From the NCBI GenBank assembly GCA_003427395.1, contig BFEA01000001.1, forward strand, positions 5,275,146-5,305,551: a stretch of DNA of 30,406 bases, read 5' to 3'. The translations under genes and the position numbers were made by a program. The stretch is from Chara braunii. Its lineage: Eukaryota; Streptophyta; Charophyceae; Charales; Characeae. A model generated the notes under the pieces. It searched no databases and had not been told where the DNA came from. It saw only the letters and a list, made by a program, of their open reading frames with translations. The number at the start of each line of letters is the position of its first letter. Within the stretch, counting starts at the first letter, position 1. Shown one piece after another: positions 9,250 through 19,314 of this stretch.

Positions 9250-10895
9250 TCAGGACCTGTCCCTGATGGCATTGGCGATCTCCAGCAATGCAGTGCACAT
9301 CAACCTGTTAGCCTCGTCGGACGCCTCGTAGTGCCGCCGCTGGGCATCAACCTCACGCTCGAGAATGTCGCACGTGGCACTGCCGCTCGAGAATGGAACA
9401 TTGTCGCTTGCTGGCCCCCTCGACGGTGTCAGCCATCAATGCGCCGTGCTTGTCCATGACTTCAGCAATGGCCTCGAATGTCTGTTGACGCATGTTCTTC
9501 CTCTTGCAGTTCCCTTCCGTGCTGTCTGCATTGAAGCCGGACTCCCGCGCCGACCCTCTGTCGTCGTCGTTCCCATCATCCCCATCACCCCCGGCGGCGG
9601 ATTCTCCAGCAACGGATGGGGAACGTGGCATCTGCAGTCCTCCACGGTGCTTGTGTCGACGACGTTGTCCGGGTAGATGGTCTTGTTGCCCTTCGACATG
9701 GTGTTTATCTCATCGTACACACGCTCCTTCATTCTGAAATTCTGAAGTTGAAGCCTTCTTCCGTTCTCAAAGCAGGTGTGAGGTTTAGGAAGTTCTTCCC
9801 CCCGGAGGCGTTCTCATACCGTTGCACTTTCTTGTACTGTTGGAAGAGATTGTCCCACTTCTTGCCTATGTCGTCAGTCGTCCTATCCACCCCCACCTCC
9901 AGCAAACGCTTTTGAAGGTCTTGCAGCTTCCATTCTCTGTTGTGCATTCGTCCGTAGTTGTGCGGCATGACCTCGAAATGAGCTTGTTGATCCCTCTTCG
10001 CCCAGGCAAGCTTCAGCATCTCCTCAACACTCCATGACGGATGTTTCCCAGCCTTCTCACCTGACGAACCGTTCGAGCTGCGACCACCACGGGAAACATC
10101 CTTCCCTTGACGCACGCCTCCACCCCTTCCTCTGCCACGCACAGGTAGGGGTCAAATCTCCATGTCGTTCGCATCTTCCACTTCGTCTTCGCAAATCACA
10201 TTTGTAAATTCGTAATTGCTCGCCCGTTGGGAGTCTTCTGCATTCGGTTTTCCACTCGCCACACGCATCCTGGACACCCCATTCGTTCTTTTCTCCACGG
10301 CCGTTTGACGCATCTGTCGCCGACATGAGTCCCACGCCTACCTGCCAACTTTGTCCGATCCGGCAACGTTTGTGTTCGCCACCGGTGCGCCCATCGTCTG
10401 GCGCGGTGCACTCAAAGGCGATGCCAAAGGGGGGGGCAACGACGTGCGAAGCATGTCACTGGATGATCCCGCACCCCAAGAAAACGGAGGCGGCGGACGA
10501 CAACCATCAGGGCTCACACCTTGCGGAGAGGACCTTCCACCATGCACACTCAATCTGCCGACAGTCGCACCAGGCACTGGGTTGAACGTGCGAGTGTGTG
10601 TAGCTGTTGGACCACTCCCGCTTGACAAACCAAAATCCAAGTCCACAATCTCCGTATCGCCTCCACCGACATCGTCCTCTAGCAGAGCGGAGAACGAATG
10701 ACAACTTGTCATGGCCTCCCGTTGTCTACAATGACTCCCCATCCATTCCTGCGTCGATCCGCTCCCCAGAGGCAGAGTGCGGGACATATCATCCACCCAT
10801 TGCTCTTCGGCATCCGGCGGTAATGGCTGCTCGTGAGGCGGGAGATGACTGTACAATGTTGGGTCATATGCGCCCGCAAGACGCGCCCCAGCCAT
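9250..10895 (-). pseudogene. Myb/SANT-like (trihelix-type) DNA-binding protein, frameshifted
   Basis: Read on the minus strand from the Met at 10895 (MAGARLAGAYDP): a Pro/Ser/Gly-rich N-terminal region, then WRVENRMQKTPNGRAI near 10230, an Arg-Gly patch, then a Myb/SANT-like domain at 10050-9810 (PSWSVEEMLKLAWAKRD, then IGKKWDNLFQQYKKVQRYE). It continues through NFLNLTPA, EGFNFR, RVYDEINTMSKGNK and IYPDNV to an acidic tail. A separate frame then gives LEREVDAQRRHYEASDEAN and a TGA at 9252-9250. Breaks: frameshifts near 10340, 10195 and 9370 and an in-frame TGA near 10155. Domains of this type are the accessory (ORF1) proteins of PIF/Harbinger transposons and also occur in trihelix transcription factors. 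No DDE transposase is seen nearby, so either origin is possible. The open frame continues upstream to 11393 with a Leu/Val-rich stretch. Confidence 0.7.
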
Positions 10896-11393
10896 CGCTC
10901 CTGAAGCAGAGTACTCGATGGCGTGTGCCGGTTGTCTGTTGGATGCTTCACGCCTGTCCATCGTTGTCTTCCTCATATTTGGACTTTGTCGTTTTCGTCT
11001 GCCGCGAGGACCCCGCACAACGACGCGCACGTGGAACAACACGACAACGAGCAGGAGAAGAGTGGGCAGCAGCAGCAGCGGGAACCGTTGGAGGACGTCT
11101 TCCATAAATCGCAGCGTGTGACACATATACCAAACGAAGATTGCATCCCCGCGGGCGACAATAGCCGACAAAACAAGCTCTGCAATCGTTCGGCAGTGCT
11201 TCAACGCCGCTTGTAAAAAATTCGAAAAAATCGACCGTTGGACGTGAAGGCCGTCGACGCGAGCACGCAAAACCCCGCTCCACAGAGCGCCTCGCAGCTG
11301 AAGATCCGCCCCCACGCATTTTCGCACCAACGGTAACGGTCTAAAGGCCGTTGGCGGCCCGTCGGGTACTGGAGGCTGGTGATGTCCGCCCAA

Positions 11394-11750
11394 TGGACCA
11401 CAGACGACCTGTGCACCAACATCGACTCCGAATTCTCTTGTGGTCGTGAGCTCCAGAACGCTCCGTCTATCGCGGATCCTTTATCCCAAGGGACCTCACG
11501 AGGACCCCTTGGATCCAAGGACGTTTTGCTGGGGATTCCGAGGAACCCAAGGAAATCTCTTGGGAGCGTTTTCACATTCGCTCAAGGGATTTGGCGATTT
11601 AGGACGCGGTGTCTTGACGTCGATTTCTGATTTTGTGGTTTTCCAAGGAGGGTCTAACGAGGCCCTAAGTTGGTGGAGAAGAACCACGAGGAAGTTTGAT
11701 GTCCTACTGAGCTACAACATCGATTGATCTGTACGCATGCTTTACTGAGC
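11394..11750. other. No recognisable gene
   Basis: Mixed-composition sequence with short CCAAGG/CCTTGG inverted motifs around 11487-11560. No family motif in either strand. Confidence 0.4.
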
Positions 11751-11759
11751 CCAAGGGAG

Positions 11760-12075
11760 GGACAAAACTAATGTGCAATCACCAGAACAACCCCATGAAC
11801 CAAGAACATCAGGCAAACCTTTCATAGCCTAGACCCAACATACAGCAACCATGGACTAAACCCCTAGCGTGGTACAGGCAGTGTCTGTAATCCTTACCGT
11901 GGACCAATCCAAGGGGAGGGTGTGGACCAACCCAAGGGGAGGGTGTGAACAGCCACGCGTTGCTCAGCGCCCGCTGGTGTACATGTGCGAGGCTGGAGGG
12001 TTTCAAACCGACAACCTCAGACCACAGTGCACATTTACAACTGGTGCTGTACCCACTGAGCTAATCGCTGTTCAT
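11760..12075 (-). mobile_element. tRNA-derived SINE candidate
   Basis: Minus strand carries an A box TAGCTCAGTGGG (12063-12052) and a B box GGTTTGAAACC (12009-11999), the internal RNA polymerase III promoter of tRNA genes. The boxes start about 54 bases apart, roughly 10 more than in an ordinary tRNA, and no clean cloverleaf or anticodon stem is apparent, so a tRNA-related SINE head is more likely than a functional tRNA. The body contains a 23-bp unit repeated in tandem with one difference (11899-11921 and 11922-11944). The 3' limit is uncertain and no poly(A) tail was found. Confidence 0.6.
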
Positions 12076-12079
12076 GAAA

Positions 12080-12700
12080 ACGAGTCCTATGGGCCCTGTG
12101 GGTAAGAAGACACATCTGAGATAGAAGAGAATTCACAGACATAATTCAGCAGGTCATGCGGACGGTAACAGACCGACCTACAAGCCAGATGGATGGTAGT
12201 GAAAGCGAAACTGGACAGGTATAACCAGTACGGAGACATCCACAAAGAAATTCGGGAGAGGAGGGTGGATTGCAGAGATCAAGTGGGAGGGGGGACAGAA
12301 TCCAGAGCAGCGGCCAAATAGAAGGAACTATACACTGAATTCCACAATAATTGGACGAAGCTTGGAACGACACCACCCCCCCCTCCACATCTCCAACAGA
12401 CGTCCCAGACCTGTTTCCCTGGCCAGTGAACTCACTGATAGAGCTGCAACGGTATGCGAGGGACTAAGAGAATTACAGCTCGGAGCATACAGCCAGGAAC
12501 AGTGGGACTACCTCCAGCAACAAGGCTATCGTGATGCTGCAGGCCGGGACACAAGGAAGGAGATGGACTCCTTTGGCACGAGTGGGCCCCACCAGGTTTG
12601 GTCGACTGGTATCATTGAAAAGGCCTGCTTGTAATAATGCTGTCATCAGGCGGTCGACAAGATGGGCAACGAGGCAGGCCTGCTCGGGATGTCGAGACTC
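12080..12700. other. Unrecognised sequence
   Basis: A plus-strand open stretch at 12362-12634 and the frames around it give hydrophilic, Gln/Arg-rich peptide without a motif I can name. It may be a decayed gag-like ORF; there is no positive evidence. Confidence 0.3.
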
Positions 12701-12990
12701 TTTCCACTCTATATCTTGGTTCCACCACCGAGCCACTCACTGTTCGTTAATCCCCAGGGAAATCAGGGCAATTAATGCTGCAGTGACAAAAACTCGTTTT
12801 CCGAATCTGCTTCTCATTGGCAATCATAGTCAGTTGATGCCCTGAGATCTGAGGGCAATCAAAGCTGCAGTGACATCATCACCTTACCTCTTTGCTCGCA
12901 TTTTCCTTGTCTGGTTCTCATTGGAAATCACTGTCCGTAAATCTCCTGAGGTCTCCACTCTCAGGGCAATCAATTCTGCAGTGAGTGGAA
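12700..12990. repeat. Degenerate tandem repeat, about 87-111 bp period
   Basis: The core AGGGCAAT.AA..CTGCAGTGA recurs at 12765, 12852 and 12963. Copies 2 and 3 also share an upstream TTCTCATTGG and CCTGAG block. A partial core CTGCAGTGACACCATC is present at 13267. Confidence 0.7.
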
Positions 12991-13072
12991 GGGTTGAGTT
13001 CCTGGATGGTGTTCTATAGAGGAGATGTCCGGGGGAGGAAGGTGATAGCGCCATGATAGTAAAAGACATAAA

Positions 13073-13220
13073 TTTTTTTTATTTTTTTTTTTGGCAGGAT
13101 CAAGTAGGGAGGGTGGTGGTAGAAGCATCCCCCCCTACTAGGTCCTACTTAGTCACTCCATCTAGAAAGGAAAAGAAAAAACGGGGAGCTGCACCTGTTG
13201 GAAAACCGGTCCAGCGTCCC
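13073..13220 (-). repeat. Hairpin-headed SINE-like repeat, copy B
   Basis: Minus strand: GGGACGCTGGACCGG then TTTTCCAACAGGTGCAGCTCC, a middle segment, GCTTCTACCACCACCC, and a terminal A-run (T-run on plus, 13073-13092). It is the clearest example with both the hairpin head and a poly(A)-like tail. Confidence 0.6.
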
Positions 13221-13290
13221 TTAATTTTTCCATTGTGAAATTTGTGATTATATAATTTTCCCAACGCTGCAGTGACACCATCTTAGGGCC

Positions 13291-13420
13291 TTTCTTTTTT
13301 TTTTTTTTTTTTTTTTTGTAAACACTGGCAGCCAAATGCCGTATGATCCAGGCACTCCGGCCTGGTTCATATGACTGCTGCTTTTGAATTATGAAAGCCA
13401 GAAAACAGGTCCGGCGTCCC
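13291..13420 (-). repeat. Hairpin-headed SINE-like repeat, copy C (diverged)
   Basis: Minus strand starts GAGGGACGCCGGACC then TGTTTTCTGGC and ends in a 23-base A-run (plus 13295-13317). The head matches the family but the interior differs. Confidence 0.45.
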
Positions 13421-13690
13421 TCACATCATAGAAAAGGCTCAACAAAACGAAAATAAGTACACAATGCCAGTAAAAATCATCCATCCTCTGTTAAACACCA
13501 GACCCTGCATATCCGCCCTGCCTTCCCCGCAGCAGGGGTCTGGGTCGCCGGCCCCCAACCGCAGACTCAGACCCCGCAAAGACCCACCCACCTCCTCGTG
13601 ATTTAGAGCGGATCGCACCACCACCGACATTCACCTACCAAAACCACCAACTCCCACCATGATGGCAATTTCGCTAACCTGCGGAAATAC

Positions 13691-14056
13691 CATGGCAACC
13701 GCGGACCCGGACCCGGACATGTCTGCACCGAGGCCCAGACATTTGTCTGGACTGGTCCAGACGTCCGGTAATCCGGACAGGCACCGGACAACCGGACCGG
13801 ACCGGACCCGGACCGTCCGGACCGGTACACCAGACAAAAAAATGTCGGGACCGAAAAAAAAAAAAAGAAAAAAAAAAAAAAAGAAAAAAACATTAGTAGT
13901 AAACAGTACTAAACACAGCTTACTGTCTTTCACTATTCAAAACTTGACAGCTTCATACTGTCACAGAGTCAGAGACATTCACAAAGGCTCACACAACACT
14001 AGAAAGTTGAAAGCAGTTCTCAACAGCCCAACGAAGGGATCTCAGATCTGACCAAA

Positions 14057-14128
<72 letters not shown>

Positions 14129-14264
14129 GCTTGATGTTCTGTGGCGCTTTGCAGCCAGCGCTTCATTTTCGGAATCGGACTCAGCAGAGGGAGCTGTTGG
14201 AGGTGTCTGGCGGCGTCCGGTAGGCCCTGAAACAACCAAAAAATACCGGCGCCATTTTTCGGGN

Positions 14265-14300
<36 letters not shown>

Positions 14301-14628
14301 GCTTGATGTTCTGTGGCGCTTTGCAGCCAGCGCTTCATTTTTGGAATCAGACTCATCCTTATCCTATGAACTACCAGCGTAGAACAACAGCAGAGGGAGC
14401 TGTTGGAATCGTCTGGCGGCGTCCGGTAGGCCCTGAAACGGCCAAAAAATACCGGGGGCATTTTTTGGGGGTGGCCTAGGACCCGAAAAACGCCCTAGGC
14501 CCCCCCAAAAAAATTTTCAAAATTTTCAAAATTGGGCCCAATCCAGACCTACCGGACCAGACACCGGACCCATACCCAGACAACCGGACCGTCTGGATTC
14601 CGGTCCAGACGTCCGGCCGGTTGCCATG
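13691..14628. mobile_element. hAT-like MITE with perfect 8-bp target site duplication
   Basis: Terminal inverted repeats are CATGGCAACC (13691-13700) and GGTTGCCATG (14619-14628). The flanks GGAAATAC at 13683-13690 and 14629-14636 are identical, the 8-bp duplication expected of hAT. Subterminal regions are dense in CCGGAC/GTCCGG words (left about 13701-13835, right about 14548-14618). The interior holds two copies of a roughly 200-bp segment beginning after a (CT)n tract, separated by an N. No transposase is encoded. The spurious minus ORF at 14461-14126 runs through the CT repeat. Confidence 0.85.
14061..14461. repeat. (CT)n plus duplicated segment around a 1-bp assembly gap
   Basis: A (CT)n tract at 14061-14127 is followed by AGCTTGATGTTCTGTGGCGC and about 135 further bases. 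After the N at 14264, (CT)n at 14265-14299 is followed by the same segment, with a 37-base insertion (TCCTTATCC...) and several substitutions. This looks like two versions of one locus laid end to end across a gap. Confidence 0.75.
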
Positions 14629-15248
14629 GGAAATACCCTACCACCCGCGCGGCAGGGGCCAAAGATCCCGCAGAACCCACCCACCTCCTCGCGATTTAGG
14701 GTACACCACTCCTCTCATCTGTAATTCGCCTCGCAATGGGGTCTTCACCACCCTCCATGATGAAGCACCCGCAGAGCGACACTCCCACTAAAAAAAACAG
14801 GATGTCAGAAGAAAATCCCAACCACATATAAAGAGACAAAACCAATCCAACAACTCCACCTCTTTGGGAAAACCCTACCTCCCGCGCGGCAAGGGTCAAA
14901 AGACCCTGCAAACCCACCCAGCTCCTCGCGATTTAGGGCTAACCACTCCCTCAGTCTGTGCCAACCTCCTTAGAGACCCCACCGCCCACCATGACAAGGT
15001 CTGTGCGGGGCAGCACTCCCAAATCGTCTTGAGACGAAAACGACAATCTGCTATAATCCCTACATCAGAGTAAACAGAAGTCCACGAAAGGGATCAAAAT
15101 TCCTTCATACTACCAACAGAAAGAACTTAAAAATTGAAAAACATTCGCCTAACTCGGCTAGTCAAACACACAGATCCCACCTAATATGGTAATCAACGGG
15201 CCGAAATTGCAATTCCTACAACAGAAAAGTAATAAAATCACAGGAATC

Positions 15249-15382
15249 TTTTTTTTTTTTTTTTTTTTTCGAAAACCCCTCTCAGTGTTAGTGATGCTGG
15301 TAGGAGCAGACACCACTAGCACCTGGGGGGCTCCATCTATTGGTGGGGAGCATCACCTGCTGGAAAACGGGTCCAGCGTCCC
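15249..15382 (-). repeat. Hairpin-headed SINE-like repeat, copy D
   Basis: Minus strand: GGGACGCTGGACCCG, TTTTCCAGCAGGTG, GCTCCCCACCAATAGATGG, GGTGCTAGTGGTG, GCTCCTACCAGC, then a 21-base A-run (plus 15249-15269). It is about 134 bp overall and is the most complete copy. It has no A/B box, so a tRNA origin is not supported. Confidence 0.65.
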
Positions 15383-15464
15383 ATATTCACAATGAATGAA
15401 ATCATACCAAGAAGCATCTGTGGAGAGTTCCTGCCAGCATTGATTACCCTGGCATCCAGGGGAT

Positions 15465-15810
15465 TAACTGAGCAGGAGATTAGACAGAGGGGGGGAGGAT
15501 CTCTTCACCCGAAAACAGGCGCCAGATGCTAACTGTTACACACTGATTCTTCCCTCTCCTGTGAGCCTGAGTGTTGACCTGAGCAGAATATCAGAAATGC
15601 CAGACGAAAGGAACCTCTTCACCCTACTTGGGTGCCAGATAGACCTACCCAAGCTCGTATTCATGTATGGATGGTCGGGCCATATTGGTGGGAGCGTCCC
15701 CTATACAAATTGCAATCAAGGGAGTTCAGGGTATGAAAATGTGGGGGTTGAGCAGGTTATTGGGAGGGGGAGTGGACCTCTTCACCCTGAAACGGGTGCC
15801 TGATACCTAC
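15465..15810. repeat. Three dispersed copies of a ~65-bp block
   Basis: The block TGAGCAG ... CTCTTCACCC ... GG(T/C)GCC(A/T)GAT occurs with its second half at about 15502, 15617 and 15779. Spacings are irregular (about 115 and 162), so this is not a simple tandem array. Confidence 0.6.
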
Positions 15811-15870
15811 TCCAGCGAACAAGCTAGTCCCTTCCCCTCTTTACCTGCTGGAAAACTGGTCCAGCGACCC
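15684..15870 (-). repeat. Hairpin-headed SINE-like repeat, copy E (interrupted)
   Basis: Minus strand starts GGGTCGCTGGACCAG, TTTTCCAGCAGGTAAAG and regains CTCCCACCAATA near 15690. Other repeat material lies between, so it is split or composite. Confidence 0.4.
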
Positions 15871-15884
15871 ATATACAGTTGATA

Positions 15885-16060
15885 GTCCCGCCCCTGGTGC
15901 CCTGCGGGGTCCATTCCATACCACTTCATATCCATTAGACAGTTAGATGGGCCCTGCCGTGTCCATTCCCTGGTGTCCTGCAGGGTCCATAGACAGTTAG
16001 ATGGGCCCTGCCGGGTCCATTCCATACCATTTCATATCCACTAGACAGTTGGACGGGGGG
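15885..16060. repeat. Tandem repeat next to LINE-B 3' end
   Basis: Repeated blocks GGGTCCATTCCATACCA, TTCATATCCA, TAGACAGTT and GATGGGCCCTGCC. Three units are visible, the middle one lacking the CATTCCATACC part. It lies just downstream of LINE-B (minus strand), so it may be part of that element's 3' untranslated region. Confidence 0.65.
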
Positions 16061-16159
16061 GGGAAGAAGTCTGGGAATTGTTCCGGGGGTTTCAATGGGG
16101 TCGCTGTGTCCACTTTAGTTCAATCATGGAACTGCAGATGGTAGTCCCTTATGATCTCC

Positions 16160-17680
16160 CCCCCTGGCTGGTCCTCCCCCTACGCTGTGTGTTCTCCCTG
16201 CCATTCCACCATTCCTAATCTCCCACCGTTTGCATCCCCAAGCCAACTTGAGCTGAAGTCCTGGATTTTCTGTTTGATGTCCTTTCGCTTGTGAAGAAGT
16301 TGGATTTGTGTTCTGACACCATTCCATTTTGCAGTTATTTCTGTCTGAATCTGTTCTTGGATACTCTCTGTGAATTCTGGGCCTTCCAATCTCGGCCCTT
16401 CCATTTCGAAGGTGCTGCGTCGTCGCCAGAGTGCCCAGAGGATTGCCCTCCGTCCCATCCTAAGCATATTTACGGTGAATTCATCCATCTGGTCTGTCAG
16501 GTCCTTAGGCCAGGCTTCGCATAACAGGGCCTTCCAATCCCACGGCCATCGGATTTTTGTTCCCATATGATCCCACACTCTGTCCCACCATCTCCATAGC
16601 CAGAGTGCGCCCGAACATTGGAGAAATATGTGTTCAATTGTTTCTGGTCTTTTCCGGGAGGGGAACGCATTTGTACAAAGCTTGCACCATGGGAGAGCAC
16701 GCCCTTGCTGTTCCAGGGTCGTTCTATCTATCAGCCAGTTATTGGTTGGGAGGCAGCGGTGCTCTATTTGCCATTGAAGTGAAGCCAGTTTGGGCGGCTT
16801 TGCCCTAACTGTTTTGAACCATCGAATTGGTCTCAACTCTTGTTTACTAATGTTAAGGTGTTTTCTCCAGCGTTCCCCCACTTGGTCGCGTAGTGCCGCC
16901 CCCGGTCTAAGGAGCCTGTAGGTAGATTTAACAGTTAAGGAATATAGAGACTTTGTGAATTTCTTGCCTTGCCTTCCTTGGGTCGACCATGACCATTCCA
17001 TCGGGTCCAGGGCCAGATGGTGAAGGGGAGTACCGGGGCAGTAGGCTATCCATTACTCATTTTCATGCAGCACTCTAATTTTGTATACCTCCTCTATTAG
17101 ACATGTTACACTTACATCCCCGGGTTTTCTTTGGATGACATTTCCTTGCCCTACTGGTGAGAGTTGGACTACTACAGTGCGGGCAATGGACCACCCTGCC
17201 CACGCTGCCTTGTCGATTTCTGACTGCCACCCAATCCGATTCTTGCAAAGAGTATTCTCCTCCATGCAAGCGGGATCATTTCTATTAGCTTCTCCAAGGC
17301 TTCATACGGTCGGTGCAGTACCGCAGTCACTCTCGTAGCTGGTCGGGTCCAATCCAATCCTTCTTTTCCATATCCCATAAATCCATGATCCTTATCATCC
17401 CTTTCTTGACCCAACTCTGCCAAAAGGGGTTCGTACAGAGGAGCATGCGGCCCATCGAGTCTACCACCCATCTATTCCCAAAGAGGGGTTGGCGTGTCAC
17501 TTCCTCCCATCTTTCTGGCGTTGTCTTATCTGGAAGGGGGAGACTTCTTCATGTCCTAAGAAGGGTAGGCCAGAAGGGGTCATTGCGTAGGTCCGCTCTG
17601 GCTGCTTGCCTGGGGCAGCCCAGCTGAGGGTCCCTCAGTTGCGCTCTTGTTCGTGGGATAGGCCATGGCCCCCCCCATCT
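16160..17680 (-). mobile_element. LINE-B, 3' half of a non-LTR retrotransposon
   Basis: On the minus strand, LGCPRQAARADLRNDPFWP (about 17650-17600) is followed by RWEEVTRQPLFGNRWVVDS, WVKKGMIRIMDLWDMEKKDW, frame breaks, and then a long open piece with the zinc-binding C-terminal domain. The order matches LINE-A and LINE-C. At its 5' side it abuts, within about 10 bases, an oppositely oriented RT fragment. Confidence 0.8.
16180..17001 (-). pseudogene. LINE-B zinc-binding RVT C-terminal domain (zf-RVT)
   Basis: A 273-codon open piece. Residues about 20-35 have SLTVKSTYRLLRP; 76-90 have LQWQIEHRCLPTNNW; 106-129 hold the probable zinc ligands C106, C109, H124 and C129 in WCKLC...ETIEHIFLQC. This is followed by WLWRWWD and a basic tail. 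Such domains sit C-terminal to RT in plant L1-type LINEs and are thought to bind nucleic acid. The frame is the 3' end of a longer ORF2 whose upstream part is in other frames, so the first Met is not a real start. Confidence 0.85.
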
Positions 17681-17688
17681 GCCTCCAG

Positions 17689-18000
17689 AGGTCGGTCAGA
17701 CAAGGAGACCCTATAGCGCCCTACCTATTCGTGATTGTCATGAAGGCACTGGCCGCCAACCTAAGGGCCCACAAAGACCTCAAAAGAATCTAAGTCGTTG
17801 CGATACCTAAGGAAGCAATCCCGGTGTGCTCATTGTTCGCGGATGACCTGACACTAATGGTGGACGCTTCCCAGGAGTCAATGGAGGAGGTGCAACGCAT
17901 GATGGACCGCTTTTGTAGCTTGAGGCGGGCTGGTGACAGGATGAAAATCGGTTTGTCCCCGACCCAGGGAGGGGTCACGTTGCGAGGATGAAGATTTTAC
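17689..18000 (+). pseudogene. LINE RT fragment, motifs B and C, inverted relative to LINE-B
   Basis: Plus translation from 17689: RSVRQGDPIAPYLF (motif B), IPKEAIPVCSLFADDLTLMV with the catalytic FADD at 17836-17847, then MDRFCSL and KIGLSP. One stop interrupts it before the FADD region. The fragment corresponds to the part of ORF2 just upstream of where LINE-B begins, and it points away from LINE-B. This is the arrangement produced by 5' inversion during target-primed reverse transcription. Confidence 0.75.
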
Positions 18001-18429
18001 AATATTTGGTCTCTCCCAAGTCTGAGGGACGGAGATTTCAGACGGCAAATGGAGGCCCACCTTAACAAATACTACTCCACAGGAGTGGTTGCAACCCTTC
18101 CCCAATTCAAGGGACCTACACGTGTTGCCTCCACGGATCTATATCTCCTTGTCGAACAGGACAAGGATTCAAGCCTCATCTGGTACAGCCACAAAGCGCT
18201 AATGGATCTCCCACTACATCATCTTAAAGTCGGACCCTCCTGGCCTAAATAGGACCTTTACATTTGTATCTCGAAGGTCCTAAGATATGGTATTTTGAAC
18301 ATAGTGGACTGCTTTCAAAAGCCCTGACAGAAAGTGTACCACCCCACGCTCGGGGAAATGGAGATAACATCGGAATGTTGATGGACGAAATTGATACACT
18401 GTACTGCAAGAACCCCCCGTGGAGACGTT

Positions 18430-19314
18430 CCCTTAAGGACGCGGACCTCGACTTGAGGTCGCTTAATATCAATGGCCTGACATCTTTTAACCCAACTAAA
18501 AACCAAGCTATTTGGGATCTTTTACGAGGGGTTGGGGTACACACATGACCTAATATTGTTTGTATCCAGGAGACCCATCTGACGGACCGACCAAAACACC
18601 ACAAAGCTCATAAATTGGCATGGCCACACCAAATATATCAGGCACATGCAGTAGCATCGGCCTCCTGCAGAGTAGCCATCTGGGTCCCTCCCGATTCCCG
18701 TTTGCAAGTGGTCCAGTGGGCAGCAGAAGAAGAACAAGGCCGGTGGGTCTCGGTCCTTGGAATGTTAGAATTATAATTAATCTGTGTCTTCTACATTTAT
18801 GCCCCTAATTCAGCTACGGACATGTCACGGTTATCTCGGCTCCCTCCCCCCTCCGGGTATTCCCCTGGTAATTGCGGGCGATTTTAACACTGCACGCGAC
18901 AGACGGTTGGACCGTTGAAATCTTCAGGGGAACTATCCACATTATGTAGAGGAGGATGAACGGACCATTGAGAACCTATGTAGTTCTCTTGGGCTCATAG
19001 ACTCATTTCGATACCTTCATCCTACAAAAAAGACTTATACGTCCCTTCGCTTCAACGACCCTAGGGTACATTCCAAATCAAGAATCGATCTGATACTTAT
19101 TTCCCAATCCATACAACATGCTCTGCGACTCGCAACAATTCTTTCCCTGGGCCTTCACCCCGGTCTGGATCACATCGCATGTGGCGAAATTCTCTCGTTT
19201 CGTAAAAGGCCGGATCAGGGACCAAGTTATTATAAATTAAATACTTCACTATTGAAGGACACAAGTTTCCAGGCAGCAGCGACATAACATCCAATCTGAC
19301 ATCCAATGGTTCAC
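18430..19314 (+). pseudogene. LINE-C APE-type endonuclease
   Basis: LRSLNINGLTSF near 18452-18487 and PNIVCIQETHL after a TGA (18546-18548) give the N-terminal Asn and catalytic Glu motifs. YIYAPNS near 18796 and IAGDFNTARDRRLDR near 18865-18910 give the GDFN motif. DSFRYLHP, SRIDLILIS and GLDHIACG give the DH motif. These are the hallmarks of apurinic/apyrimidinic-type LINE endonucleases, which nick target DNA to prime reverse transcription. The pieces lie in several frames. Confidence 0.85.

Larger units (their letters stand above)
13500..15060. repeat. Tandem repeat with CTCCTCG(C/T)GATTTAG core
   Basis: Copies of the core preceded by ACCCACCCA are at about 13583, 14672 and 14914. Copies 2 and 3 share about 150 bases each (CCCGCGCGGCA, the core, then CACTCC..TC and CCACCATGA). 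The hAT-like MITE at 13691-14628 is inserted within this array. No coding function is evident. Confidence 0.6.

Noticed and set aside
11999-12072. Functional tRNA gene on the minus strand
   Set aside because: A and B boxes are present but spacing is too long and no clean anticodon stem is visible; a SINE head fits better.
14126-14461. Minus-strand ORF with a long Arg-Glu repeat
   Set aside because: It is the translation of the (CT)n microsatellite across an N gap.
12700-16060. CRISPR-like array among the short repeats
   Set aside because: Repeat units are degenerate and irregularly spaced, the context is eukaryotic retroelements, and there are no uniform spacers or cas genes.
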